The notes: a model not told the origin generated them from the letters alone. A stretch of DNA of 64,000 bases from Flavobacterium sp. ASV13 (GCF_000745775.1 NZ_JQJY01000010.1:87001-151000), one strand, 5' to 3'; counted from the first letter of the stretch, positions 35,996 through 44,946 are shown. Made by a program: numbers and translations.

Positions 35996-36628
35996 ATGAA
36001 ACCATCAGTTAACTTATTGACCCCAGACAATCACGCTTTAGTATTAATCGATTTTGAAGGTCAAATGGCTTTTGCTACAAGCAATCTTCCTGTACACGAA
36101 TTGCGTACGAATGTTGCCATTGTTGCAGGAGCATCAAAAATTTTTAATGTAAGTACGATTGTAACAACTGTTGCAGAAGAAAGTTTTTCAGGGCCGGTTT
36201 TTCCAGAAGTAGAAGAATTTTATCCAATTGCAACTTCAGGATATATCGATCGTACGACAATGAATACTTGGGAAGATGAAAATGCTTATAAAGCCATTGT
36301 AGCAAAGAAAAAACAAAAACTAGTTCTTGCTGGATTATGGACGAGTGTTTGTATCGTTGGTCCGGTTTTATCAGCCATAGAAGAAGGTTATCAAGTATAT
36401 GTAATTACAGATGCCTGTGGTGATGTAAGCAAAGAAGCGCACGAACGTGCTGTAGAAAGAATGATTCAAGCTGGCGCAATTCCGGTAACTGCTATCCAAT
36501 ATTTATTAGAACTTCAAAGAGATTGGGCTCGCCAGGAAACCTATGGTCCTGTGACTTCTTTGATGAAAAAATATGGAGGTTCTTATGGTATAGGAATTCA
36601 ATATGCACACACAATGCTGAAACACTAA
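35996..36628 (+). CDS. Isochorismatase-family hydrolase (YcaC-like)
   Basis: A 210-residue cysteine hydrolase. The catalytic aspartate is in ALVLIDFEGQMAF (about residue 19), the lysine probably in the KKQKLVLAGL segment or just before, and the nucleophile cysteine in AGLWTSVCIVGPVLSAIEEG (about 119). The later segment ITDACGDVSKEAHERAVERM is typical of YcaC-like members. It precedes the amidohydrolase by 61 bases, an arrangement (isochorismatase, amidohydrolase, DoxX) that I recall from other bacteria. The substrate is unknown. Confidence 0.88.
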   Translation: MKPSVNLLTPDNHALVLIDFEGQMAFATSNLPVHELRTNVAIVAGASKIFNVSTIVTTVAEESFSGPVFPEVEEFYPIATSGYIDRTTMNTWEDENAYKAIVAKKKQKLVLAGLWTSVCIVGPVLSAIEEGYQVYVITDACGDVSKEAHERAVERMIQAGAIPVTAIQYLLELQRDWARQETYGPVTSLMKKYGGSYGIGIQYAHTMLKH

Positions 36629-36689
36629 TCTAGTAAACGCATTTACAATATCAGAACCTATCCAAAGCTCAACTCTAATCAATTAATTT

Positions 36690-38576
36690 ATGAAAGCAGA
36701 TTTAATTTTATTCAACGGAAAAATTCATAGTTTCAATCCAGAAACTCCAGATGTTACAGCAGTTGCAATCAAAGACGGAAAATTTATTGCCGTTGGAAAT
36801 GACAGCGAAATTATGAGTTTTGCTTCTGAAGAAACCAAAATAATCGACCTTCAGAATAAGAGAGCTGTTCCTGGAATCAACGATTCGCATATTCACCTCA
36901 TCCGTGGCGGATTAAACTATAATTTGGAATTACGTTGGGACGGAGTTCCTTCTCTAGCCGATGCACTTCGAATGTTGAAAGAGCAAGTCGACCGCACTCC
37001 AAATCCGCAATGGGTTCGTGTGGTTGGTGGTTGGTCTGAATTTCAGTTTGCTGAACGCAGAATGCCAACTTTAGAAGAAATAAATGCCATTGCACCAGAT
37101 ACTCCAGTTTTTATTCTGCATTTGTATGATCGTGCAATCATGAATAGAGCCGCACTAAGAGCAGTTGGTTACAATAAAAACACTCCTGCTCCGCCGGGCG
37201 GACATATAGAACGCGACTCAAACGGAGAGCCAACCGGACTTATAATTGCGACTCCAAATGCAATGATTTTGTATTCAACTTTGGCTAAAGGCCCAACGCT
37301 TTCTTATGAACACCAAATCAATTCGACGCGTCATTTCATGAAAGAATTGAACCGTTTCGGAATTACAAGTGTTATTGATGCCGGAGGCGGTTTTCAAAAC
37401 TTTCCAGACGATTATAAAGTGGTAAATGAATTGAATGAAAAGAAACAATTAACCGTAAGAATTGCCTATAATCTATTCACTCAAAAGCCAAAACACGAAT
37501 TTGAAGATTTTTCAGATTGGATTGATAATGTGAAATTATACCAAGGAAACGACATGTATCGTCATAACGGAGCCGGTGAAATGTTAGTTTTTTCTGCTGC
37601 TGATTTTGAAGATTTCCTTCAGCCAAGACCTGATCTTCCAGAAAATATGGAAGCCGAATTAGAAAAGGTAGTTCGTCTTTTGGTAGAAAATCGCTGGCCG
37701 TTCAGACTTCATGCGACTTATAACGAGAGCATTACTAGATTTTTGAATGTTTTTGAAAAGATCAACCAGGATGTCCCTTTCAACGGACTTCCTTGGATAT
37801 TTGACCACGCCGAAACGATTGACGAAAGAAACATTGAACGTGTAAAAGCTTTAGGCGGCGGAATTGCTGTACAAAGCAGAATGGCGTATCAAGGTGAATA
37901 TTTCACAGATCGTTACGGAGCAAAAGCAGCCGAAAACACACCACCAATCAAAAAAATGATTGAAATGGAAGTTCCTGTTGGTGCGGGTTCAGATGCTACA
38001 CGTGTGAGCAGTTATAATCCGTGGGTTTCTATGTATTGGATGACGGTCGGAAAAACCGTTGGAGGCTTACAATTGTATAATGAAACCCGATTGAACAGAC
38101 AAACTGCTTTGGAATTGTACACTAGAGGAAGCGCCTGGTTTTCGCAGGAACAAACTAAAAAAGGTGATATTAAAGTTGGAATGTTCGCTGATTTAGTGGT
38201 TTTAGATCGTGACTATTTTTCTATTGATGACGAAGACATCAAGAAAATAGAAGCTGACCTGACCATTGTAGATGGAAAAATTGTGTATGCAAATGGAGAT
38301 TTTTCTTCGTTCTCACCTCCTACTATTCCAATTTTACCAGATTGGTCGCCAACAAATATTTACAACGGTTATCCTGTAAGAAGCAGTTTTCAAAGTACGA
38401 TTGAAAAAAATGCAAAAGCAGATATTAAACCAAAACTGACTTCACAAATTCACAGTTGCAGCGGAAGTTGTGATGTTCATTTACACAATCACGACGCTGC
38501 CCGAATGAGCAATGTTCCGGTCAATAATTATAATGCATTTTGGGGCGCCTTAGGTTGTTCTTGTTTTGCTTTCTAA
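36690..38576 (+). CDS. Cytoplasmic amidohydrolase (YtcJ-like) with Cys/His-rich tail
   Basis: A 628-residue paralogue of the enzyme at 28849, but with no signal peptide. Metal motifs: GINDSHIHLIRGG near residue 70, FRLHATYNES near 343, WIFDHAETIDERN near 368, and GSDATRVSSYNPW near 437. Unlike the exported copy it has an added C-terminal tail of about 55 residues with HSCSGSCDVHLHNHDAARMS and a final FWGALGCSCFAF, rich in Cys and His and possibly metal-binding. The DoxX gene begins 11 bases later. Likely part of an operon with the isochorismatase and downstream stress genes. Confidence 0.88.
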   Translation: MKADLILFNGKIHSFNPETPDVTAVAIKDGKFIAVGNDSEIMSFASEETKIIDLQNKRAVPGINDSHIHLIRGGLNYNLELRWDGVPSLADALRMLKEQVDRTPNPQWVRVVGGWSEFQFAERRMPTLEEINAIAPDTPVFILHLYDRAIMNRAALRAVGYNKNTPAPPGGHIERDSNGEPTGLIIATPNAMILYSTLAKGPTLSYEHQINSTRHFMKELNRFGITSVIDAGGGFQNFPDDYKVVNELNEKKQLTVRIAYNLFTQKPKHEFEDFSDWIDNVKLYQGNDMYRHNGAGEMLVFSAADFEDFLQPRPDLPENMEAELEKVVRLLVENRWPFRLHATYNESITRFLNVFEKINQDVPFNGLPWIFDHAETIDERNIERVKALGGGIAVQSRMAYQGEYFTDRYGAKAAENTPPIKKMIEMEVPVGAGSDATRVSSYNPWVSMYWMTVGKTVGGLQLYNETRLNRQTALELYTRGSAWFSQEQTKKGDIKVGMFADLVVLDRDYFSIDDEDIKKIEADLTIVDGKIVYANGDFSSFSPPTIPILPDWSPTNIYNGYPVRSSFQSTIEKNAKADIKPKLTSQIHSCSGSCDVHLHNHDAARMSNVPVNNYNAFWGALGCSCFAF

Positions 38577-38587
38577 ATTTTAAAGAA

Positions 38588-39016
38588 ATGATTGATATTA
38601 TAAAACAAATCCTTTATTCTGATTTAGGAAATTCGTTCAACAATGCGGCGCTTTTAGTATTTAGAGTTTTGCTTGCAATTGAATTATTCAGAGTACACGG
38701 AATGAAGAAATTCAGAATTGAAAACGGACAAAAAGAACACGTTCCGAATCCGTTGCATCTGCCTGAAAAACTGAATGGATTAGTAGCTACTTTTTCAGAT
38801 ACTATAATTCCGTTTTTCATTATTCTCGGACTCGGAACACGACTTGCCGTCCTTCCAACAATTGGTGTTACGGCTGTTGGTTATTTTGTGGTTCACCGAA
38901 ATGATTCACTAGAAGTACGCGACGTTCCTTATATGTATACTTTATCACTATTACTGCTTCTTGCACTTGGCGCAGGAACTTATTCACTTGATTATTATTT
39001 ATTAAACCAAATTTAA
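38588..39016 (+). CDS. DoxX-family membrane protein
   Basis: A 142-residue four-helix membrane protein of the DoxX/MhqP group, with ALLVFRVLLAIELFRVHGMKKF in helix 1, PFFIILGLGTRLAVLPTIGV in the middle and LSLLLLLALGAGTYSLD in helix 4. The ATG at 38588 is used; the frame is open further upstream but that part overlaps the amidohydrolase gene. DoxX proteins are linked to thiol and oxidative stress, and MhqP belongs to the Bacillus quinone regulon. The Dps gene starts 1 base after its stop. Confidence 0.85.
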   Translation: MIDIIKQILYSDLGNSFNNAALLVFRVLLAIELFRVHGMKKFRIENGQKEHVPNPLHLPEKLNGLVATFSDTIIPFFIILGLGTRLAVLPTIGVTAVGYFVVHRNDSLEVRDVPYMYTLSLLLLLALGAGTYSLDYYLLNQI

Positions 39017-39017
39017 A

Positions 39018-39491
39018 ATGAAAGCAAACATCGGAATTAAACAAGAAAGCATCTCAAAAGTTGTTGAGGTATTAATTAAAATTCTTGCAGACGAATTTGT
39101 TCTTTATACCAAAACAAAAAGAGCACACTGGAACGTTGAAGGTCCAGATTTTTACAATAAACATCTTTTCTTCGAACAACAATATGACGCCATTGATGAA
39201 ATTGTTGACACAGTTGCCGAAAGAATCAGAGCTTTAGGTCATTATACGCCTGCAACTTTAAAAGATTTTTTAGCATTGACACATCTTACCGAAGAATTAA
39301 AAGAAAAAAATGATGCCAATGGTTTTATTAAAGAATTACTTTCTGATCATGAAAGTATCATAATTTATTTAAGAGAAAACATCAACAGTATTGCCAACGA
39401 ACTGCAAGATGCAGGTACAAGTGATTTTATCACCGGACTTGTCGAAAATCATGAAAAAATGGCGTGGATGCTTCGCGCTCATTTAAACTAA
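39018..39491 (+). CDS. dps: Dps-family DNA-protecting ferritin
   Basis: A 157-residue Dps protein that oxidises and stores iron and shields DNA from peroxide. The inter-subunit ferroxidase ligands are in KRAHWNVEGPDFYNKHLFFE (H at about 36) and QQYDAIDEIVDTVAERIRALG (D/E at about 63-67). The length is typical. It is tightly packed between DoxX and the DUF1275 gene, so it is expressed with the detoxification set rather than alone. Confidence 0.92.
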   Translation: MKANIGIKQESISKVVEVLIKILADEFVLYTKTKRAHWNVEGPDFYNKHLFFEQQYDAIDEIVDTVAERIRALGHYTPATLKDFLALTHLTEELKEKNDANGFIKELLSDHESIIIYLRENINSIANELQDAGTSDFITGLVENHEKMAWMLRAHLN

Positions 39492-39497
39492 AAAATT

Positions 39498-40166
39498 ATG
39501 GAAATACAACAAAAAAACATTTGGTACGTAACGCTGCTTTTAACCATGATTGCAGGATATTGTGATACCGTAACTTTTGTCGCTGCCGATTCCATATTTT
39601 CAGCACACGTTACGGGTAACTTTATTGTCTTTGCGTATCAAATCATTAAAGGTTCAGATATTAATGCCTGGATAAAACTGCTGACTTTTCCGGTCTTTAT
39701 TATTGCCGTAATCACTGGTGGAAGAATTGCATTAAAAGCAACAAATCGGTATACTATTTTGTTTTGGGAAGGCGTAATATTAATTTTAAGCGGCATTGCA
39801 TTCTCTATTTTTAGTTATTTGAATACTATTTCAGAATGGGTGATTTATTCCGTTGCGATGGCGACCGTATTTGCAATGGGACTTCAGAATGCTTTTGGAA
39901 AACTTTACGCTAAAGAAACGCACGGACCAACAACCATGATGACCGGAAATGTGACACAAGCTTCTCTTGATTTAGGAAATCTATTAAAAAACGGATTTAA
40001 AGATATAGATGCCATTTCAAGCTTTAAGAAACAATTAGTTACTATAATTGGATTTTTGATAGGATGTTTTATGGGAGCAGTTGCAGGTAAATTTTTCGGA
40101 TTAGGGACTTTAATTCTGCCTGGAGCAGCAATGATTATCTGTTATTGGTATCATCGCGAAAACTAG
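39498..40166 (+). CDS. DUF1275 (YoaK) family membrane protein
   Basis: A 222-residue protein with six membrane segments. Family marks are TMIAGYCDTVTFVAADSIF, SAHVTGNFIVFAYQ, MGLQNAFGKLY and TTMMTGNVTQASLDLGNL. Function is unknown throughout the family; transport has been proposed. It starts 6 bases after dps. Confidence 0.88.
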   Translation: MEIQQKNIWYVTLLLTMIAGYCDTVTFVAADSIFSAHVTGNFIVFAYQIIKGSDINAWIKLLTFPVFIIAVITGGRIALKATNRYTILFWEGVILILSGIAFSIFSYLNTISEWVIYSVAMATVFAMGLQNAFGKLYAKETHGPTTMMTGNVTQASLDLGNLLKNGFKDIDAISSFKKQLVTIIGFLIGCFMGAVAGKFFGLGTLILPGAAMIICYWYHREN

Positions 40167-40257
40167 ATAAACACCGATTTTGAATTGCAGATTCCTGATA
40201 AAATAGTATCTTTAAAAAACCAAATTCCTTATAAAACTAAGGAAATAATCAAAATAT

Positions 40258-40548
40258 ATGGAAGTAATAAAATTAGAATTAGACGAAAAAAAACATGGTG
40301 CTTTTAACCTTTATGTTGATGATAAAAAACTGGGCGAAATGACGGTAAGCATCAAACCTGATCTTTTAACGGTTTATCACACAGGAGTTGAGCCAGAAGC
40401 AGAAGGAAAAGGTTATGCAAAAAAACTTTTAGAAGAAATGGTAGCATACGTTCGTGCCAATAATATGAAAGTTTTACCGCTTTGTCCTTATGTACACGCA
40501 CAATTCAAAAGACATCCGGATGAATATGAAGATATCTGGAAAAAGTAA
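40258..40548 (+). CDS. Small GNAT-type acetyltransferase (YjdJ-like, COG2388)
   Basis: A 96-residue minimal GNAT domain. It shows HTGVEPEAEGKGYAKKLLEE, the acetyl-CoA binding loop, then VRANNMKVLPLCPYVHAQFK with the conserved CPYV and final RHPDEYEDIW, all typical of the YjdJ group. Substrate is unknown. It lies about 90 bases after the DUF1275 gene. Confidence 0.9.
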   Translation: MEVIKLELDEKKHGAFNLYVDDKKLGEMTVSIKPDLLTVYHTGVEPEAEGKGYAKKLLEEMVAYVRANNMKVLPLCPYVHAQFKRHPDEYEDIWKK

Positions 40549-40612
40549 AGTTTTAAAGACTAAAGATGAAAGAAGAAAGACTTGAGACGACAAATTAAAG
40601 ATTAAAAAAACT

Positions 40613-41233
40613 ATGAATACAAAAATATTAACAGACGGCGTGCCTTTAAACGAAGCAAAAAAAGCTTTAATTATGATTCATGGCCGTGGCGCTGGAGCTC
40701 ACGATATTCTATCTATTGCAAAACATCTTAAAGTTGAAGGTTTTGCATTGGTCGCGCCCGAGGCAGAAAATAGAACTTGGTATCCCTATTCGTTTTTGGT
40801 ACCTCTTGATCAAAATGAACCTTCGTTTTCAAAATCATTAGAAGCCATTCATCAGGTTGTCGTTGCAATTCAGCAAAACGGAATTGAAAAAGAAAACATT
40901 TATTTTTTAGGCTTTTCACAAGGCGCTTGTCTTGCTTTGGAATTCACTACAAGAAATGCAGCTAAATATGGCGGAATCGTTGCTTTTACAGGCGGATTGA
41001 TTGGCGATCAGATTTATGAGAATCATTATTCAGGAAACTTCGAAAATACTCCGGTTTTTATTGGAACAAGCAATCCTGATTTTCATGTTCCTGTAGAAAG
41101 AGTTAATGATACTGAAGCACTGATGACAAAAATGGGCGCTGATGTTACTAAAAAAATCTACCCAAATATGGGACACACCATAAGCCAGGATGAGGTAGAT
41201 TGCGCAAATGCATTGATTTTCAATAAAAAATAA
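40613..41233 (+). CDS. Phospholipase/carboxylesterase-family hydrolase (MhqD-like)
   Basis: A 206-residue alpha/beta hydrolase: ALIMIHGRGAGAHDILSIAK has the oxyanion loop, YFLGFSQGACLALEFTTRNA the serine nucleophile (near 103), TSNPDFHVPVERV the aspartate and YPNMGHTISQDE the histidine. This is the family of MhqD, a member of the Bacillus quinone regulon. Its stop codon overlaps the ATG of the next gene (TAATG at 41231-41235), so the two are translationally coupled. Confidence 0.88.
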   Translation: MNTKILTDGVPLNEAKKALIMIHGRGAGAHDILSIAKHLKVEGFALVAPEAENRTWYPYSFLVPLDQNEPSFSKSLEAIHQVVVAIQQNGIEKENIYFLGFSQGACLALEFTTRNAAKYGGIVAFTGGLIGDQIYENHYSGNFENTPVFIGTSNPDFHVPVERVNDTEALMTKMGADVTKKIYPNMGHTISQDEVDCANALIFNKK

Positions 41234-41574
41234 TGATTACAATTACCCGTGTTTACAGTGATGCCAATGGAGAAAGTCATTTTGAAGACTTTGAAGTTCC
41301 GTTGAAAAATAATGGCGATATTGGGTTTTTATCTGATGATGAACCCGTAAAATCGATTGTTTTTAGAGAAGTCAGCCCTTCCTACGATTATGATTTTCAT
41401 AATGCTCCCGACCGTCAGTATATTGTTTTGCTGGAAGGCGGCGTCGAAATCGAAACTTCATTAGGCGAAAAAAGAACATTTAATACAGGTTCCATTCTTC
41501 TGGTCGAAGACACTACAGGAAAAGGACACAAAACAAAAATATTGAGCCAAAACTCCGAAAATCAATATTTATAA
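41233..41574 (+). CDS. Small cupin-like protein
   Basis: A 113-residue single-domain protein with a beta-rich cupin pattern: FREVSPSYDYDFHNAPDRQY, IVLLEGGVEIETSLGEKRTF and TGSILLVEDTTGKGHKTKIL. A few metal-type histidines are present (FHNAP, GKGHK). The start overlaps the stop of the carboxylesterase gene. It ends the gene block that begins near 35.6 kb. Confidence 0.75.
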   Translation: MITITRVYSDANGESHFEDFEVPLKNNGDIGFLSDDEPVKSIVFREVSPSYDYDFHNAPDRQYIVLLEGGVEIETSLGEKRTFNTGSILLVEDTTGKGHKTKILSQNSENQYL

Positions 41575-41760
41575 AGTTATAAGCCGTTTTCCCTACTTCG
41601 GATTTTCTAAATATACATTTCACATTCCGTAAAATCACGATATATCGTGTAATCTCAAAACGAACTTTCTTTAAAAACCCTTGAATAATAAGACATTTAT
41701 TCAAGTGGAATGTTATTTGGTTATCGTTTGAAAGTCTCAAAAACGCGTCTATTTTATTTC

Positions 41761-41805
41761 TTAATCTAGGTTAATCGATCCAGAAGTATAACGGACGTAA
41801 ATTTG
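41761..41805 (+). promoter_or_regulatory. Palindromic operator and promoter of the dioxygenase gene
   Basis: TTAATCTAGGTTAATCGAT at 41761-41779, one base off the palindrome at 34543, with a -7 box TAAATTTG at 41798-41805. The palindrome starts 37 bases before the box, the same distance as at 34543-34587. The start codon is 40 bases beyond. Confidence 0.65.
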
Positions 41806-41844
41806 TATAAGAAAATCAAACAACAATTTAATATAAAAAATACC

Positions 41845-42783
41845 ATGGAAAATAAAATTTTAGGCTTACACCATATTACTGCAATTGCAGGTGACGCTAA
41901 ACGTAATTTCAACTTTTATTCAAAAATTTTAGGATTGAGATTCATCAAAAAAACGGTGAATTTTGACGATCCCGGAACATACCATTTTTACTTTGGTGAT
42001 GAAGTGGGAAGCGCAGGAACTATCTTGACTTTTTTCCCTTGGGGAGAAGGAATTCAGCAAGGAAGAAAAGGTTCTGGAATGGCAACAGAAATTGGTTATT
42101 CTGTTCCAAAAGGAAGTCTGGATTTCTGGCAAAAACGTTTTGATCAATACAATGTAATCTACAATAAACCTTCAGAAAAATTTGGAGAAAAATATTTGAC
42201 ATTTTTAGATCCAGACGGATTAAAACTAGAGTTAATCGAATCAAAAACAGAGGACAACAGAAAAGCTTGGGAAACTGATGAAGTAAAAGCAGATGTAGCA
42301 ACAAAAGGTTTTCATAACATCACTTTGACTTTAAACGACATTAAACCAACAGCAGCAGTTTTAACTGAAATATTCGGTTACAAATTGATTGATCAGGATG
42401 TAAACCGCTACCGTTATACTACAGACGCTGTAGAAAATGCTGCTATTGTAGATTTGGTTGAATTAGCCGATGAAAAAAGAGGTCTTGGTGCAAATGGAAC
42501 AGTTCACCACGTTGCTTTCCGCGTTCAGAATGATGAGATTTTGATGAAATTCAGAGAAAAAATCGAAGCTTACGGATTGCAGATTACACCACAAATTGAT
42601 AGACAATATTTCCACTCGCTATATTTCAGAGAACCAGGCGGAGTTTTGTTCGAAATCGCAACTGATAATCCTGGATTTACTGTAGACGAAAGCTTAGAAG
42701 AATTAGGTCAAAACCTAAAACTTCCAGCACAATACGAATCTCAAAGAGAAGCAATTGAAGCACATTTAGTTAAAATAAATTAA
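41845..42783 (+). CDS. VOC-fold ring-cleaving dioxygenase (MhqO/MhqA-like)
   Basis: A 312-residue protein with two vicinal-oxygen-chelate halves. The first begins LGLHHITAIAGDAKRNFNFY (metal histidine near 8), the second KGFHNITLTLNDIKPTAAVL; VHHVAFRVQND and SLYFREPGGVLFEIATDNPG give the remaining metal ligands. This is the arrangement of MhqA/MhqO-type hydroquinone dioxygenases. The ATG at 41845 is used; the frame is open to a TTG at 41803 that overlaps the -7 box and is not a plausible start. It shares its promoter element with the gene at 34702, and a terminator follows. Confidence 0.85.
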   Translation: MENKILGLHHITAIAGDAKRNFNFYSKILGLRFIKKTVNFDDPGTYHFYFGDEVGSAGTILTFFPWGEGIQQGRKGSGMATEIGYSVPKGSLDFWQKRFDQYNVIYNKPSEKFGEKYLTFLDPDGLKLELIESKTEDNRKAWETDEVKADVATKGFHNITLTLNDIKPTAAVLTEIFGYKLIDQDVNRYRYTTDAVENAAIVDLVELADEKRGLGANGTVHHVAFRVQNDEILMKFREKIEAYGLQITPQIDRQYFHSLYFREPGGVLFEIATDNPGFTVDESLEELGQNLKLPAQYESQREAIEAHLVKIN

Positions 42784-42829
42784 TTAAATGCTAAACCGGG
42801 TTTATCTCAAATACACAACTATTTTTTTG

Positions 42830-42861
42830 AAAAGCCGTCCTGAATTAGGACGGCTTTTTTT
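42830..42861 (+). terminator. Terminator after the dioxygenase gene
   Basis: AAAGCCGTCCT (42831-42841) pairs with AGGACGGCTTT (42847-42857), loop GAATT, followed by a T run. Confidence 0.88.
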
Positions 42862-43079
42862 ATTTAATGAATTAAAAGCGCTTATGATTATTTATAAGGA
42901 AATATTTTATATTTGAGTAATTAAAAACTGATTTTTCTAAGACCTATCTCTTCAATTAAATATGATAAGTCTCATAAAATCAAAATTATTCCTCGTTGTC
43001 ACAAATTTCAAACTGAATCAGATCGGCGGGATATTTTTTAAAAAAAATATTAACTTTTTTAAACTTAATCAAACTAATT

Positions 43080-43931
43080 ATGAGATTTTCCGAACGAATT
43101 GGCAAAAAGCCAATAAAAGATATTCTTCAAGTTGAGTTTATTGATATTGATTTAAAAAACAGATTATGGAATTGCATTATAGAATTGTTTTTTGATAAAA
43201 TCTCCAACGAAACTCAAAGCTATGGTGAAGTATCACTAAAAATGCAGATATGCGAATATATTTGGAAAGAATTTTTTAAACAAGCAATTGATAAATTTCC
43301 ATCTAGAGCTATGGGAGGTCGTTCAATTGGAGGTCTATTAGATTATTTACGAAAATGGTTTTATACAACTGAATGGTTTGAAGTTTATGATTTGATCGAA
43401 TTTCTTTGTTATATTGATACAAAAGCAAATCTTAATTTAAATTTTGAAAAAAATTGCAATCGAGATTTAAAAAAAGAAATTTCCGGATATCGAATTATCA
43501 ATAGTAAAGTTGTTCAAATTACTAAAGATGAAGAAATAGAATCTATTGAAAATGCTTTAAACAATACTGATCGATGGAAATCTGTTAATATACATTTAAA
43601 CTCAGCAATTACAAGCTTAGCCGAAAAAACTAATCCAAATTACAGAAATTCTATAAAGGAATCTATTTCGGCAGTTGAAGCATTATGCAAAATAATTACT
43701 GGAGATGAAAAGGCTACTTTGGGCAAAGCCTTAACAGAAATTGAAAGCAAACACAAAATACATAGAGCTCTAAAATCGGCTTTTAGTGCCATTTATGGTT
43801 ACACAAGTGATAGTGGTGGAATTAGACATTCATTACTTGAAAGTGATAATTCAATAGATTTAGATGAAGCAAAATTTATGCTAATATCTTGTTCTGCATT
43901 TATAAATTATTTAATTGCCAAAAGTGAATAA
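43080..43931 (+). CDS. AbiJ-like protein with HEPN-type C-terminus, candidate phage defence
   Basis: A 283-residue soluble protein. The N-terminal half (RFSERIGKKPIKDILQVEFI, then DLKNRLWNCIIELFF) matches the AbiJ N-terminal domain 4 type. The C-terminal half has KESISAVEALCKIITGDEKA, LGKALTEIESKHKIHRALK and SGGIRHSLLES, the pattern of HEPN-like abortive-infection domains with an arginine-histidine pair. Members are proposed to be toxic RNases triggered by phage. There is no partner gene in the operon. It lies beside a short patch of unusually GC-rich sequence (43935-43995) and small secreted genes, which could mark an insertion site. Function is inferred from the family only. Confidence 0.6.
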   Translation: MRFSERIGKKPIKDILQVEFIDIDLKNRLWNCIIELFFDKISNETQSYGEVSLKMQICEYIWKEFFKQAIDKFPSRAMGGRSIGGLLDYLRKWFYTTEWFEVYDLIEFLCYIDTKANLNLNFEKNCNRDLKKEISGYRIINSKVVQITKDEEIESIENALNNTDRWKSVNIHLNSAITSLAEKTNPNYRNSIKESISAVEALCKIITGDEKATLGKALTEIESKHKIHRALKSAFSAIYGYTSDSGGIRHSLLESDNSIDLDEAKFMLISCSAFINYLIAKSE

Positions 43932-44020
43932 AAGCCCTTCGCTCTTTTAAGTGTTGCCTACGAGGCACTACGTAAATGTCTCTCACTTGCGTAATCATTA
44001 TTAATCAAAAAAACCAAAAA

Positions 44021-44479
44021 ATGAAAAAACTCAATACCCTAATTTTTATGATATGTTTTACAACATTATCATTTGGACAAAACTCAACCAAAACCGACAA
44101 ATCAAAAATAGAACAATTAATTGTTGAATCTTTTGATGAAATTTGGTCTAAATTAGATTCTAAAAACATTGATAAATACTACACAAAAGATTTTCTTCTT
44201 TTGGAAAATGGAGAAATATGGACTAATGCTACTATTGCAAATTATTTAGACAAGGCTCTACTTGATAAACCGATTCCGAAACGAGTGAATTCAATTGAAA
44301 TTATTGAAGTAAAAATTTTAAACGGAATGGCTTGGGTTGCCTACAAAAACCACGCAGTATTTTCGTTTGAAGATAAAACAAGTAAAAAAGTATATTGGCT
44401 GGAAAGTGCAACCGCAATTCTAACAAAAAACGGATGGAAATTGGAAATGCTACATTCAACCAGAGCGAAAGATGAATAA
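44021..44479 (+). CDS. Exported NTF2/SnoaL-like (DUF4440-type) protein
   Basis: A 152-residue protein with a signal peptide (MKKLNTLIFMICFTTLSFGQ) and a small cone-shaped NTF2-like domain: EQLIVESFDEIWSKLDSKN, YTKDFLLLENGEIW, AWVAYKNHAVFSF and NGWKLEMLHSTR. I start it at the ATG at 44021; an upstream in-frame ATG at 43976 would put 15 unlikely residues before the signal. Function unknown. Confidence 0.75.
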   Translation: MKKLNTLIFMICFTTLSFGQNSTKTDKSKIEQLIVESFDEIWSKLDSKNIDKYYTKDFLLLENGEIWTNATIANYLDKALLDKPIPKRVNSIEIIEVKILNGMAWVAYKNHAVFSFEDKTSKKVYWLESATAILTKNGWKLEMLHSTRAKDE

Positions 44480-44497
44480 AAACAATTCAACGATAAA

Positions 44498-44839
44498 ATG
44501 AAAAAAACAATATCTATAGTATTTCTACTTTTTTCAACTTTCGTCTTTTCACAATCTGTAACTGGAGAAGATGAATTATATGCAGATTATAAAAAAGCTG
44601 ACAAAGAATTAAATTTAGTTTACAATAAAATCATAAAAAAGCTGAATGAAACGGACAAAAAAAATCTAATTGAATCTCAAAGAGCCTGGATAAAATTTAG
44701 AGATTTGAATTGCAAATTCATAAGTCAAGATCCTGGAGACGGCGGTGGACCTTACGAAAATAAAATGAAATTAGACTGCCTAATCCAATCTACAATAGGA
44801 AGAACAAAAGAATTAAAAAATTGGTCTGATGACCTCTAA
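44498..44839 (+). CDS. Exported LprI/DUF1311-like protein
   Basis: A 113-residue secreted protein. A signal peptide (MKKTISIVFLLFSTFVFSQS) is followed by the DUF1311 pattern: DYKKADKELNLVYNKIIKKL, IESQRAWIKFRDLNC and MKLDCLIQSTIGRTKELKNW. The family is named for LprI, a lysozyme inhibitor, but most members are uncharacterised. Two cysteines probably form a disulfide. It starts 18 bases after the NTF2-like gene. Confidence 0.85.
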   Translation: MKKTISIVFLLFSTFVFSQSVTGEDELYADYKKADKELNLVYNKIIKKLNETDKKNLIESQRAWIKFRDLNCKFISQDPGDGGGPYENKMKLDCLIQSTIGRTKELKNWSDDL

Positions 44840-44946
44840 AAAGCCAGATAATAAAAAACTAACAATACAACCAACCTTTTGAAGATTTTTAGCATCATTA
44901 GAAATATAGAGCATGATCAACAAATCGCAAAAAAAAAAATCTTTAA

